DNA of 64,000 bases from Prinsepia uniflora (lineage: Eukaryota > Streptophyta > Magnoliopsida > Rosales > Rosaceae): NCBI GenBank assembly GCA_032719365.1, contig CM064862.1, forward strand, positions 87,718,503 to 87,782,502, given 5' to 3'. A program made the translations under genes and the position numbers. Below, one piece after another: positions 1 to 12,349 of the stretch. Position 1 is the stretch's first letter. The number at the start of each line of letters is the position of its first letter. A model generated the notes under the pieces. It made no database searches. It worked only from the letters and a program-made list of their open reading frames with translations, and was not told the origin of the DNA.

Positions 1-24
1 GGGGGATTGGGATGGGTCCTGTCA
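1..24 (+). mobile_element. 3' end of a gypsy-type LTR, cut by the window edge
   Basis: The window opens with the last 24 bases of an LTR ending GGGTCCTGTCA, the same terminus as the complete solo LTR at 28283-31618. The next five bases, TCTAG, would be its target-site copy; the other copy lies outside the window. The copy sits inside the middle of another LTR that continues to 1720. Confidence 0.7.
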
Positions 25-29
25 TCTAG

Positions 30-1720
30 TGTAGCCACCGTGACGGGGGAGGACTTGGGTGGCTGGAATGGAAAACAGGGGACTGTTCGGGTTTTGGTTT
101 CGAGTTTGGGACGATGATCTAGAGGCTTAGTCGTCATGTTAGAGTGAGGGGAATAGGTTTCTTAGGACTGGACGGTGAGGATGGTGAAGAGAGGAGTCGA
201 AACGGTGAAGGTTTGGCAGAGAACCGGGTACGCCGGTTCAGACCGGTTCGCCCAAGGAAGACGACGATGAACAGTAGTCTGTGTACAGGCGCGTGAGGCC
301 CACGCGCAGCCACTTTGGGCGGCGCGTGGGGGCACGTGCAACGGTGTTTGGGAAAACGGTCAACTAAGTTTTTGTTCTAAATGTCATAACGAATCCATTG
401 GAATAGGTTTCGGGTTATTCGGACGTCGATTCGAGGTAGTTCTACGAAGTTGAAGGTTTAGGGTTTCGGTTTGTTACGCTTAGGACCCGGGGAATTTTAG
501 GGCAAGTTAGGAGAGTCTTAGTAGACGTGTTAGTGACGCACTTTGGTGACTGTTGACAGGATCGGGACTTCCCGAGGAAGCTGAGGAACGTACGGGACGT
601 ACGGGACGCGAATGACGTGTCGGTGACTATGAGTGGACCCCTTCTCTAAACTCGAACATGCATAACTGTTTTTGTATAATTTTTTTATGGTTTTACATGT
701 GATTTCATGCTTATCGAATATGTGATAACTGTTTTATTTAATTGCACATTTTACGAGAAAACTACGGTTTTCAGTACGTTTTACGAGGAAGCTAGTTTTG
801 GGATTTCAAATGATAAAGGGTTTTCAATGATTATAAATGGATTTGAGTAAAGGTTTCAATTTTAGAATCAGATTTCGGGAAGCTGAATTTGGTTTTAAAG
901 TTGGAAAGTGGAATTCCGGATTTGGGTTCGGAATGACGGTTCTGGATGCCGGAAAGGCATCAGACCGGTGATTTCGGATTCGGGTTTGGATGTGGATTTA
1001 GTAATGGTTTTCAAATGGTTTTGGATTGGATTTGCTGGATCTGGTTATTGGGTTTAAAGACCCGGATATTGTGATTGACGGGGGACGGACCCGGATTGGG
1101 TTTAAAGACCCGGATTGAGTTTAAAGACTCGGGAGTTTAAAGACTCGGATAGGTCCAGCAGGTTTAATCGGATAATGATTGTTTGAGACTTATGTTTTTA
1201 TGATATGGTTTTATAATGTTTATGACGTGATTTCTATAATTGCTTTCAATTCTGTTTTTATGACTATCTTCATGTGATTTATAACTGTTTTCATCAAATG
1301 GGTTATGCATGTGTGTTTTCAAAACGGAGGGCTAAAACCCTGGTTTGATTATGAAACGGTTTTCGAATTTTATATTAATTATGGTCCACTCATACCTTCT
1401 GTTTTTAAATTGCCCTCCAGGTCGTGGAGCTAGCGCGGGGGTTGACGTCGAGGCAACGTCTGAGGCATAGAATACTCGAGAGTGACCCCGGAGTGCTTTA
1501 AATTTTTCGTTGTGCGTGTACCTTGTTTATCGGTTTTCTTTTCTTTTGTATTTAGTACTATGCTCTGTAAAACTTTGACTTCGGGATGATTACATTTTCT
1601 CCTGCGTCTGGCTTGTAATTTGGTGGTTTTTTGTGAGTTTACTTTGGTTTTGTGTCGGGGTGTCAGACGGGAGCAGGGTTTACCTCGGTTTTCGGGATGG
1701 AACCGGGGTGGGTCCTGACA
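30..1720 (+). mobile_element. LTR fragment (middle and U5 end), gypsy superfamily, copy 'a'
   Basis: Plus-oriented LTR lacking its U3 start. In order it holds the GC-rich hairpin block (about 286-336), the TATGAGTGGACC arm (628-639), a run of GAGTTTAAAGACTC modules (about 1045-1165), the complementary arm GGTCCACTCATA (1383-1394), a CCCTCCAG-G acceptor-like site (1413-1421), the TGTCAGACGGGAGCAGG block (about 1659) and the terminus GGGTCCTGACA. No tRNA primer site follows it, so it is not the 5' LTR of the remnant at 1721-4669, which has its own primer site at its right end. Confidence 0.75.
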
Positions 1721-4654
1721 CTAAGAGCACCTGCTCATACAATCACTGAATTCATCAAAATCACTCTGCCCAGGGCATCGTGTTCAATGTCCAGTTCACG
1801 TTCACACCCAAAACCAATGGTATCAGAACTAAGTCGATCACCAACACGTTCATCCACACACCACTGGTACATCCCATGTACCGTCACTAGGTATCAAGTA
1901 TCATCATCCATACGATACTGCAAATCGTACACCAAGCATGATCCTACAGCTGGACCCCAGTAGTCCAAATGATCAAAAATCATGTATTACTCTAATCACA
2001 TGGAGTTCCATTAATAACAGGATTCCACTTATCCTTATGTTATCAAAAATTTTAACTCTCAGCTCAGTATATCGGCTACCTCGCTAGCCGTACCGAAATA
2101 ATACCCGACCCAACTATAAGGTCGTAATCTCAAAATCTCCTGACTATCACCGTCACACACAAAAGGCCTTTCTGTTTATCATCCTTTACCATTCCTGATG
2201 GTCGTCCTTTCCAGAAGTATGACCTCTGCATACTTGACTCATAGATCAATATGGTCGATCCCAAACCATATAGGGAAAAGTAAAACTCCTGAGGGTTTAG
2301 CTAGCATCGACAATCCTTGTCCTATGCTGCCCAAAAACACCTCACCAAATCACAACTCTCATAATGGCACATCAATGTGTCCACAGGAAAGAACGTCTGT
2401 TTCTCCCAGGATTCACACTAACCCCGGCCACTACTAACACTTATGTCACAAGTCTACTTTGGTCGACTAAACCTAACACCACTAATTTTTCTCTTAGGAT
2501 AGTCAACACATTCATCAAGCACATCACATGCCCATCCGTAGATGTAGGCACACCAACATGTATCCATCATGTTATCATAACCCATCCAACTATGGCCAGA
2601 ATACCTGTCTCATCAACTCACAAACATAACCGGTTCATTTACCCACCCAAAGGCATTACCATCGACTAACCTTAGTCATATCAAATTCAAACCTTAGCTA
2701 TCCTCTTTTACTCATAGCCGATAGTCATTATCCTGTTGGCCATTCTCCATAGGCCCAATAATCACACTTTTCCAACCGAACCACAATCATTAGCTCGTGA
2801 TATGGGATACTTATCCCATACCAATACCTTATTAAGTTTTCCAAGAATCGACATGTAAGCTCGGACCATCATCCCTTTTTCCTCTTTAACAACACTGAGT
2901 TCCCCACGGCGACACTCGGCCGAATGAACTCGTATTTATCAAGTCCGGTACTTGCACCTTCAGTCCTTATGACTTCGTAGGTGTCACATACCCAAGTGTC
3001 CGAGAAACAACTCGTATACTCGACACGATTTCCATTATCAACTCAACCTCTCATCCTGGCAGAAACCTCAGGAAATATTTTAAGGAGTTCGTACATCCTC
3101 AGCCCTTACTGGGCATCGCAAACACTACCCACAAGTATCACACTTGTGCCCAGTAATTACCCTTGGGAATCCTATACTCCACATAACACTCCCAAATCGA
3201 CATACCCGATAAAGGTATCATGAGTCATTAACCAATCCATCCCAAGGATTACGTCCAACTCAATCCAAGTCCAGGAATACCCAATTCCGCCACTAGGCTA
3301 GTATCGTCAGTCATCCTGGGTATCTTTACATAAGATGGGTCTACTCCCTTCTAGATCACCAAGTTTACCAATACTCACCAAGGTGACCACATGGAAACCA
3401 TCAAATCTATTATTTTCGTAACTCCAGTCGGTTCTCCCACTTCCGTACCTTAACAAATCACGGATCTTTCCAAATCCATCCAAATGTATAACTCCGAGAC
3501 ACAGAAGAGTAAATAGCCTGGGACCTACCAAATACACATGTCATGACCACAAGTAATAAACATCTAGGTCATCACTCCAGGGGCGACTCAAGCCTCCTGC
3601 TCAGAATTTATCAATCCTCAGGTACATGGTCCCAACTCCGACCATGCCTCAATGGTCCATCATGAGTCCTACCAACTCCTTCCCTCGCCTGTCACATCAG
3701 CAGTCAGTGCATGTGCCAATCTCTGCTCTATTGCACTCCTACCAGTGCCTTCATCACTTTCCCAATCTATATAGCCATTTCTTTATGATGTGACCAGACG
3801 ACCCACAAACATGAGCATCACTGTGCCGTTAACCTTATCACTTAATCTCACAGTGGACCCAACTGGCGTTCCACTGAACCGGACTACCTCTATGTCCCAA
3901 TCTCTGTGTACTACGGGTCTCTACCCGAACCTTTAAGCACTAAGTGAAATTGACACGACCCATCCAAATCCAGAAATTCAAGACACAGGGTTACACAATA
4001 CCAATTCATAAACCCATACCTCATCAGTGTCTAACTTTACACTAATCCTTGGCATCCCAGGTGCCAAACATTTCGCAATCACATGGGTCGGTTGTTCTAG
4101 AAACCATATCATGTTCAACCATTCCGGCTCTTCCCAAGCCCTAATACATTACCATGACTCGTCTCGAGTCCAAACCAAAATCCTAACTCACTTTGAGTCC
4201 AATCATGACTCTTCCTGAGTCCAATCTTATCTCAATCATCCATGCCATCCTTGGCATACCCGGTCACCTAACAATTACCGCTGGTGAACCACATCTTATA
4301 CCGCTTGCAAAGCCTAAGAGATACCCCATCACACCCTAGACTCTGGAACACACATTCCACTTAAGGAATTTACTGAGAATCATCTCATCCCGGGTCCAAA
4401 CTACCCAATTTTGCTACCTTTCTAGCCCCTGGGTTCAATCATTCATGGGACCCACAAAAATCCGGGTTCAACAGTTAGTAAATCACATTTACAGTGTACA
4501 CTGATTAACATACGACCCCCCAAACCAGGGTCAATTTCATTCTGAGATCTAACCCGAGGTCTCAAGTACCCTAATACCCTAGTCTCACTAATAGGTTGCG
4601 CACGAGGCTTACGTTTCGGAGGTATGGCTTGGCAACAGAATTCAGCAACCTAGT
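1721..4654 (-). pseudogene. Decayed Ty3/Gypsy internal region (gag-protease-RT remnants)
   Basis: Read on the minus strand, this stretch keeps recognisable gypsy landmarks in broken frames. The protease C-terminal motif DVILGMDWL is at about 3233-3258. An RT-like stretch resembling MPFG..NEPVMF followed by a YMD-type block lies at about 2560-2660. A basic gag-like start sits near 4600-4640. Many stops and frameshifts interrupt it and no ORF longer than about 100 codons remains. The primer-binding site at its right end fixes the orientation. No polypurine tract is visible at the left end, so the left boundary with the plus LTR at 1720 is probably a rearrangement. Confidence 0.6.
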
Positions 4655-4666
4655 GCCCTGATACCA
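4655..4666 (-). promoter_or_regulatory. Primer-binding site for initiator tRNA-Met
   Basis: On the minus strand TGGTATCAGGGC follows the LTR terminus by three bases. It differs by one base from TGGTATCAGAGC, the plant initiator-Met primer site, which is seen intact at 47780-47791. It marks the LTR to its right as the 5' LTR of a minus-strand element. Confidence 0.75.
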
Positions 4667-4669
4667 ATT

Positions 4670-7600
4670 TGACAGGACCCGTCCCCGAGAGACATAGATA
4701 ACCGTGCCCGATCCTGCTCCCGTCTGACAAGTCAACAGAAGGTACGAAATTACCCTCCAAGACTTGCCAAACAAGGGATAAATGCACCTGTGTCCACTCA
4801 TACCTCCACCTCTCGAATAGCCTCGATCAACGCGCCACGACCTGAAGGGTCATTAAAACAGAAAAGGTGTGAGTGGACAAAAATGACCTCTTATAAAAAC
4901 ATTTGCCAAAACACATTCTTACCCTCCAGTTTTCACAAACGTGCATGCATATCGTAAAACATGAGTAATAGTATGAAATCATTCAAGTATGAACAGTGGA
5001 CCGATAAAATCTAAATATATTTTCCCTAGGTCCGTAAAACTCATGTTCACCAAATCAGTTCAAGTTATAAAACATCAAATCCCGGATCTCAGGCCAAAAC
5101 ATGTGAACACCATCACCTGGCTACAAAGACCAAAAACCCGTACTCAAAACCGGTACGTAATCACAAACAACAAGTTTCTAAATTCCATGTCCACATTTTC
5201 CTTGAAACTCATTTTCATCAAATCAATTTAAATCTCAATAAACTCACGCTTTCCTTAAAATCATTTTCCATAAAACCACGGTTTCCTCAAAATCATTTTC
5301 CATAAAACCACGGGATTTATTTCCATATCCTGTTGCTTCTGGTCTGAGTCGAGCCTCCCTCGGCTGCACGACAACAGATCGTGCTACGTGACCTCTTCGG
5401 GGTAAACACATTCCTCCCGAAGGAGAGCGTTATCTCCAGGGTGCACTCCGGAGAAAAACATATTTCCACCTGAAAACCCTAAATATCCGCAACACATCAC
5501 CATTATCAAAACCAGTGAAAAACAGTTGTGTTGAAACCAAATCATTTATCAACACAGGGTCTCAGCCCCAAAATATAGTTTCCTCAAATCCGGAAAACCA
5601 AAGTCCCGATTTACTTTATAAATCCGAAAATCATCAATATCATCATGTAATCACATGGAAATAGAAATCCAATCAAAATCACAATTCCATTGGGTTTCAA
5701 GCCCAAAAAATCATTTTCACGCAAATCCGTGCAACCGTAAACCCGAGTTGCCATTTTCACGTAAATCTATAAAATCAATTCCTGACTCATAATCCGAGTC
5801 AAAAAATCATTTTCAATCCTTGACTCATAACCCGAGTCGAAACATCATGTTCAATCTCAGGCCCACGCCCAAAACATCAATTTCATAATTTCTCGAAAAT
5901 CGTGCCAAAAATAATATAATAATCCATAAAATCGAGAAATCACCGGATTGAAACTTCAATCATGCCAAAGCATATAAAATCATATAATAAAGCATTTACA
6001 TCATATATACATGCATCATGGTTAGAAAACAAAGTCCACTCACACACACCGTCTAAACGGTCCGTTTCCGAGCTGCACGTTTTTCCGTAAATTCTGGAAA
6101 TCACAATTCCTGTCCAAAATCATTAATGAGGGTCACTAACATCTCAAAATACCTCAAATAATTTTCCCCAATTTTTCTGGAAATTAAATACGTATTTAAC
6201 ACGTATAACAAAACTTCGGATACGCGGAACTTTAACGAAACGATATCTGATTTCCTCGAAACCAGTGTCAAAATGTTCGTTACACTGAGAGGATTCAAAG
6301 TCATGTTGACCTCACCTTGAAACAAGGTCATACGCGCCCTCACGCACCGATGTGAGTGGCTACGCGTGAAACCCACGCGCCAGCTACAGTGTCAGGACCC
6401 ACCCCGGTTTCACCCCGAAAACCGAGGTAAATCCTGCTCCCGTCTGACACCCCGACACAACACCAAAGCAAACCACTGAAAAACACCGTCAGACGCATGA
6501 GAACTTTTAAAACATCCGGAAGTTAACATTTACAGAGCATAGTTCGAAATACAAAGGAAAGAAAATCGATAAGCCAAATACACGCACACGAAAAACTTAA
6601 ACACTCCGGGGTCGCTCTCGTGACTTCTATGCCTCAGACGTTGCCTCGAAGTCGACACCCCGCGCTAGCTCCACAACCTGGAGGGCAATTTAAAACAGAA
6701 GATGTGAGTGGACCAGAATAAAAGAAAAGTTGTCAAAATCGTTTATAAGAAAACCGGGTTTAGCCCTCCGTTTTGAAAACCACATGCATAACCCAGTTAT
6801 TAAAATAGTTATAAATCACATAAACCTTATCATAAGAACAGAAACACTATAAAACAGTTATCGAAATCATAGCATAAGCATCATAAAATCGTATCATAAA
6901 CCGTGAATATCAAATCATCATTTTCCGATCAAACCTGCTGGACCTATCCGAGTCTTTAAACTCCCGAGTCTTTAAACTCAAACCAGACCTCAATAATATC
7001 CGAGTCTTTAAACTCCCGAGTCTTTAAACTCAATAGGCCTCCGGGGGAAATATCAATATATCCGAGTTTTTAAACTCAATCCGGGTCTTTAAACCCAATC
7101 CGGGCCCGTCCCCCGTCAAATCAATATCCGGGTCTTTAAACCCAATAACCAGATCCAGCAAATCCAATCCAAACCGTTGAAAACCATTTCTAAATCCATA
7201 TCCAAACCCGAATCCGAAATCACTTGTCTGATGCCCTTCCGGCATCCAGAACCGTCATTCCGAACCCAAATCCGGAATTTCACTTTTCAACTTTAAACTA
7301 AATCCCGCTTTCCGAAATCCGATTCTAAAATCAAAAACCATTTATCATTTGAAAACCCCAAAACCATGGCATTATACGCAGAAATCATACTTTCCTCGTA
7401 AAAACGTGCCAATTACCGTACTTCCTCGAAAACCGTGCAATTATGTAAAACTAACATAGCATATTCAATAAACATAGAATCATGTTTAAAACCATAAAAT
7501 AAATAATGAAAAACAGTTATGCATGCTCAGTTATAAAGAAGGGGTCCACTCACAGATACCAAGCCCTTAATCGCGTCCCGAACGTCTCGTACGTTCCTCA

Positions 7601-10600
7601 GCTTCCTCGGGAAGTCCCGATCCTGTCACAACCGCCAAAGTACTTTACTAACACATCTACGAAGGTCCACCTACTTTTCCCCAAAAATCCCCGGGTCCTA
7701 AACGAAACGAACCAGAACCCTAAACCTTCACCCTCACAGAACTAACTTCAAACGACGTCCGAACAACCCGAAACCAATTCCACTAGACTCGTCACAACAC
7801 CTAGACCAAAAACTATGTTGACTATTTTCCCAGCCGCCGCCGCACGCACCTCCACGCGCCGCCCAAAGTGGTTGCGCGTGGCCCTCACGCGCCAACTACA
7901 GTGCCACCGTCTACCTCTGGTCGACCCGGTTCGACACAGTTCCTGCAAATCGAACCGGCGAGGGCGGTTCTCCGCCGTGCCTGCACCAAAACAGCTCCTC
8001 TCTTCACCAAGTTCTTCGTCCAGACCTAGGCTACCCTTTCCCCTACTTCATACACCTCGACTCAACCTAAAACCTGTCGACTCAAGCTCGAACAGAAACC
8101 CAAACTGTCCCCTGTTTCCTTCTCCGGCCACCCAGGTCTTCCCCCGTCATGGTAGCTAGCTAAAACCAATCCTAGGACTGTCCTAAACCTCACCCAACTC
8201 ACCAAGACCGTCGACTCACACCCAAAACCCACGACTTCCGATTTGAAAATCGACGGCAAAACAGAGCACACCGGTACTCTCCGTCGTTCCAGCCTCCGCC
8301 GTGCACTCCCCGTCACGGCTGCTCAACCAGCAGTTACCTAGAACCCTACTGAGTCCCCTAAACCTCACTAGACTCCTCGATTCAACCCCTAAAGCCACGA
8401 CTTGGCGTTTGAACCTAAACGGAAAAATAGAGCAAGTTAATGGGGATGAGGAATTACCTGTCCTCCGGTCGCCGTCGTGAGCTCTGCTGGGGCTGGTCGA
8501 CTCCTCTCGCCCCTCACGACACCACCACGAGTCCACTTGCACCATACACGGCCACGCCACCACCACAAACACTCACTTCCTCCCTGTTTCCCCCTGGTTT
8601 CCCGTGGCTCCCTTCTCACACACACACAGCCACTGGACCTCCAAACCTCCTCACTACCTTCCTCTCACTCTCTGGCCACTCTCACACACTCACACAACTC
8701 ACCAACCCTCACGATCACCTCTCAATTTTCTCTCAATTCCTCCCTCTGTTTTCTGTTCTTCGAACACAACACACACACACGGGTACACGATTACCCCAAA
8801 TAATTGGACCGTGGATGCTAGAAACCTCTAGCCCTCCTACATGTGTCACCATCCCACAATTCCTCTCCCATGTGGCTTAATCTTAGCCCTCCATTTTCCC
8901 TCTCTGTTGCACAAATCCCAAGGTGCAAAAAGACCAAAATGCCCTTCCTTTTAAACCAAAATTACGATTTTGTCACTACCTTTCTAGACCCGTAACTCTC
9001 GCATCGTAAGTCCGATGAATACGTGCCGCCTGTCATCGAACTCAGGACGACAAGATCTATCTAACGGTCCTAGCTCAACGTGTCAAAACCCGATCGTCCA
9101 AAAAGTCAACTTTTCCCCCCTAGTTTAACCAAATTACGGTTATGCCCTCAATCTTCCGAACATCATAACTTCCTCCTCGGATGTCGGAATCGGGCGTACC
9201 ACCTGTCTACGGATTCATGACGTCCTAAACTATGTCCTAGTCGTCGGTCAATACCCAATTGACCACCCGAACTAAAAGTCAACCTTTTTACCCGAACCAG
9301 GGGCAAAATCGTCATTCTAGGCTAACGACCTTATCGAGACCAACTAACCCCTGATTAAGCTCACTAATCCCATCTTAATCACTGTCCTAACCCCACGCGC
9401 CAGCTACAGTACTCGTCTTCCTCGCCTGTTTAACTGATAAACGGATCCTTTTGCCCGCGAGGTGACCCGGTTCAATGTCCGTCAATTCTACACCGTTTTC
9501 AGTAATTTAAACGGCCATTAGCATCGAATTAGTTTCAATTAAGGATCTGTGAACTTAATTGCAATCAAACTTACCTCAAACCTTCAAATTATGGATGAAC
9601 ATTCGAAGAACAGTCGACTCTGTTCATCCTCGAATCTCGACAATTTCCCAACGTTTTCCTTCAATTGATGCATCCATTAGCATCGTGGGATCATGAGAAA
9701 CTGTTTCCCCACTTCAATTGCATCAATCCAAGACTCAAATCCCACGACTCAAGGTTGAAAATTTAGAAGCTTCCATCCCTCAGTTCTACCTCAAATCGAC
9801 CTCAATTTCCCTCAAATTTCACTGGGTTCAACTCGTATCAATCCCAGGAAGCTAAAGAAAGCTTCAATTTCGATCCCCAGAGCTCAAAGCTTGGAATTCG
9901 AATTTCCCCCAAAAAATCCAAATTTTCGATTTACAGTTCCCAGCTCACTCTCAATCCCTCGTGTTTCCCTTCAACTAATTTCGTCTCCCAAACTCTCAAT
10001 TCCTTAGTCTTAAGCTCAGAAATGGAAGGGGAAATATGGACATAGATCAAACTCACTTCTCTGTTTTTCAATTGTTCACGGGTAAGAAAACACAAAGGAT
10101 ATTAATGGATGATTAAGCATGATTAAAAACAATTAACAAATAATAAAACATCATAATGATGTTTTCCCTAAAACATGGATCAGACTTTAGGCCCTAAATC
10201 AAGGGATGGGTGACATTTGTCACTCATCCAGGTGTGCTCAGTCATTGGTCACTATTCACAATAAAATAATATTTTAATCGAAACTCTGGTTCGTTCGGTT
10301 AATCGATTTCGTTCCCGTGACCATAACTTCGTCATCGAATCTCCGGTTTCTACATGCCGCCTGTCGTTGGTTTCGTATCGACAAGACCTACGTAATGGTC
10401 CTTGGCCCTCGTCCATTGGACTTCCCGGGTTAAAAGTCAACATTTGGCCTCTTTTCAACCAAATTACCAAAATACCCCTCAACTTCCGAACGTCATAACT
10501 TTTTCCTCGAATGTCGGAATCGAACGTGTCACCTGTCTATGAACTCGTGACGTCCTGAACTATGTCACAGTCATCAGTCAAAGTCTGTTTGACCGCCCGA

Positions 10601-10746
10601 ACTAAAAGTCAACGTTTTGCCCACGTCCATAGGAAAAACGGTCATTTTGCACATTTCTTCCGATTTCACTCAACTAATCCCAGATTAGTCATTCTAAACC
10701 ATAATTAATTAATATTTAATTTCGATACTCGGGACGGGTCGTTACA
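4670..10746 (-). mobile_element. 5' LTR of the minus-strand gypsy remnant, copy 'e', split by another LTR
   Basis: The LTR starts on the plus strand with TGACAGGACCC (its U5 end, reversed) and ends with GGGTCGTTACA at 10746 (its U3 start, reversed). It is interrupted by a second minus LTR at 6390-9391; without that it is about 3.1 kb, close to the 3.3 kb solo LTR at 28283. It carries the complementary arms GTGTGAGTGGAC (4867-4878) and GTCCACTCACAC (6034-6045), with short GACTC/GAGTC hairpins between them (about 5700-5875), and the GC-rich hairpin near 6335-6389. Confidence 0.7.
6390..9391 (-). mobile_element. Nested minus-strand LTR, copy 'h', U3 tip lost
   Basis: Begins TGTCAGGACCCACCCC, which matches the reverse complement of the end of the LTR at 30-1720 over at least 70 bases, so the two are close relatives. 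It contains the arms TGTGAGTGGACC (6703-6714) and GGTCCACTCACA (7543-7554), GAGTTTAAAGACTC-type modules (about 6940-7145), the GC-rich hairpin (about 7850-7905) and a CA-repeat-rich U3 leader (about 8600-8790). The U3 tip is missing: instead of GGGTCGTTACA the element stops near CACTGTCCTAA. It is flanked by an 18-base direct repeat (6372-6389 and 9392-9409), longer than a normal gypsy target duplication. Confidence 0.65.
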
Positions 10747-11107
10747 AATAGGCTAATATGGTTGCTTTATTGGAATAGTGCACCCTTGGATGAGTGACAC
10801 TTGTCACTCATCCGCTGGCTTGATTTAAATCTAGGGTTTGCACGGATTCCTATAATTAATTAATATTTTAATCGTTTGTTCTCGGTTCGTAAATTTCGCT
10901 AATACACTTCCGTGACCATAACTCTTTCATACGAACTCCGATTTCGGTGTGCCGCCTGTCTACGGATTCGTGACGTCCCGATCTACGTCATAGTCATGGG
11001 TCAAAGTCCAAATTATTTTCCGGGTCAAAAGTCAAAGTTTTCCCCCCTCAGGGGCAAAATAGTCATTTTCCATTAAAATATTAATAAACCCGGTTCGGGT
11101 CGTTACA
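10747..11107 (-). mobile_element. U3 end of an older minus-strand LTR
   Basis: About 360 bases with the U3 block of the same superfamily (CACTCATCC box, GACGTC-like box, terminus TCGGGTCGTTACA at 11107). It adjoins the previous LTR end directly, so the copy at 4670-10746 probably inserted into it. Confidence 0.6.
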
Positions 11108-12349
11108 ATCTGTCGAATCGGTTAAGAACTTTGAGAAATTTTCAGGTTTTACTAAATTTATGTTTTAGCAAGTTTTTATCAAAATATTAAATTATTTTTT
11201 GTCAATTGAGTATTGGGTTCATGGATTGGTAGATAAATTTTCTTGTTTTTCTCACTGCTGATAAGGTTGCAAACTAGACGATATGACAAGAAGATGTTTT
11301 GTGCTTCCGTTTTGTTGTGCCACCTCTTCCTCGCTTCCTTCTTTCTTCTCCTCTTTGGCGTGGCTGCAAGTTCAGCCAATCGGCAATAAGCGATAGGGCA
11401 ATCGACGCATATGCAAGCATCCCATCCCCACGAGACCCTCGTCGTCATTTCATCCAATCACGCCAAAGCATGTCAATTGGTTTCAGTTTAAGACCATTAG
11501 AATTGCTAGCTTGAGAAAAAGATGAATATTCTTATACTTGAATTAATTTTGAAGTTTTGATTAATGTGGGACTTAGGGTTTTGATTTATCACCTGTTTAT
11601 TAGTTTATAGCAAATGGTATGAGTACAAAATGCAAATTATTCATTGGCGCTGAGTAAACCAAATTATTAAATGTTTGGTTGTTTAATGTTATACTAAATT
11701 TTGGTAACAGACAATACAAAATGCAAAACTTATTCATGTTCATTGTTATATATATAAGTTTAGTAGCTCTCCGTCATAATATGCCATTGTCTTTTTGGGT
11801 GATGTCAGTTCATTGATACTTCTAGTCATCTCTTACTTTATTTACTTTCAAAAATACTATATACTCTTTTGTTTCCACTGCTGTATTTTAAACAATCAAT
11901 TTATATATATTTAAGTTATATTTTTCTCATTATATATTTTCAAACCCGCAACATCATTTCTAGTCGTTTTTCTATCCACCTAATTTTTCTGATAAATTGT
12001 CTTTTACTGAAATTAACAATATGTAAAATCTGCGCGAAAGTTAGTTGTTTGCCACGCAAGAAAAGGAAAAAATGGAAATAGAGATGGTCAACGTGGCAAG
12101 AATGTAGAGGAAGTTGGTGGTGCCACAGAGGATCAGAACCATCAAACAGTATTGACTGAAGGCATGACGTGGAGGAGGGTGATTAACTAACGCGGTTAAC
12201 ACGGTTTGCTTGTAGCTACCAACGACTCTGTGCAGATAGAGACTTGGTTTTCTCCCCCATTTCGATCCAATTCTAGGGTTTCAAAATTCAATCTCTCTCT
12301 ATCTTCGTTTCAATTTCAAGGGTTTTTTTATTTCTCTCTGTGATCAATT
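11108..12349. other. Intergenic; 5' flank and leader of the PLAC8 gene
   Basis: AT-rich unique-looking DNA. Short ORFs on both strands around 11180-11514 match nothing I recognise. Bases 12240-12349 are a CT-rich leader typical of plant 5' UTRs, running into the ATG at 12350. Confidence 0.5.

Noticed and set aside
7815..8880. Overlapping ORFs of 75-146 codons rich in Pro, Thr, Ser and His
   Set aside because: They lie in the U3-leader part of a minus LTR, overlap on both strands and reflect CA/CT-rich repeats, not protein constraint.
11179..11514. Opposing small ORFs of 92 and 71 codons
   Set aside because: They overlap each other on opposite strands and have no family resemblance. They probably arise by chance upstream of the PLAC8 gene.
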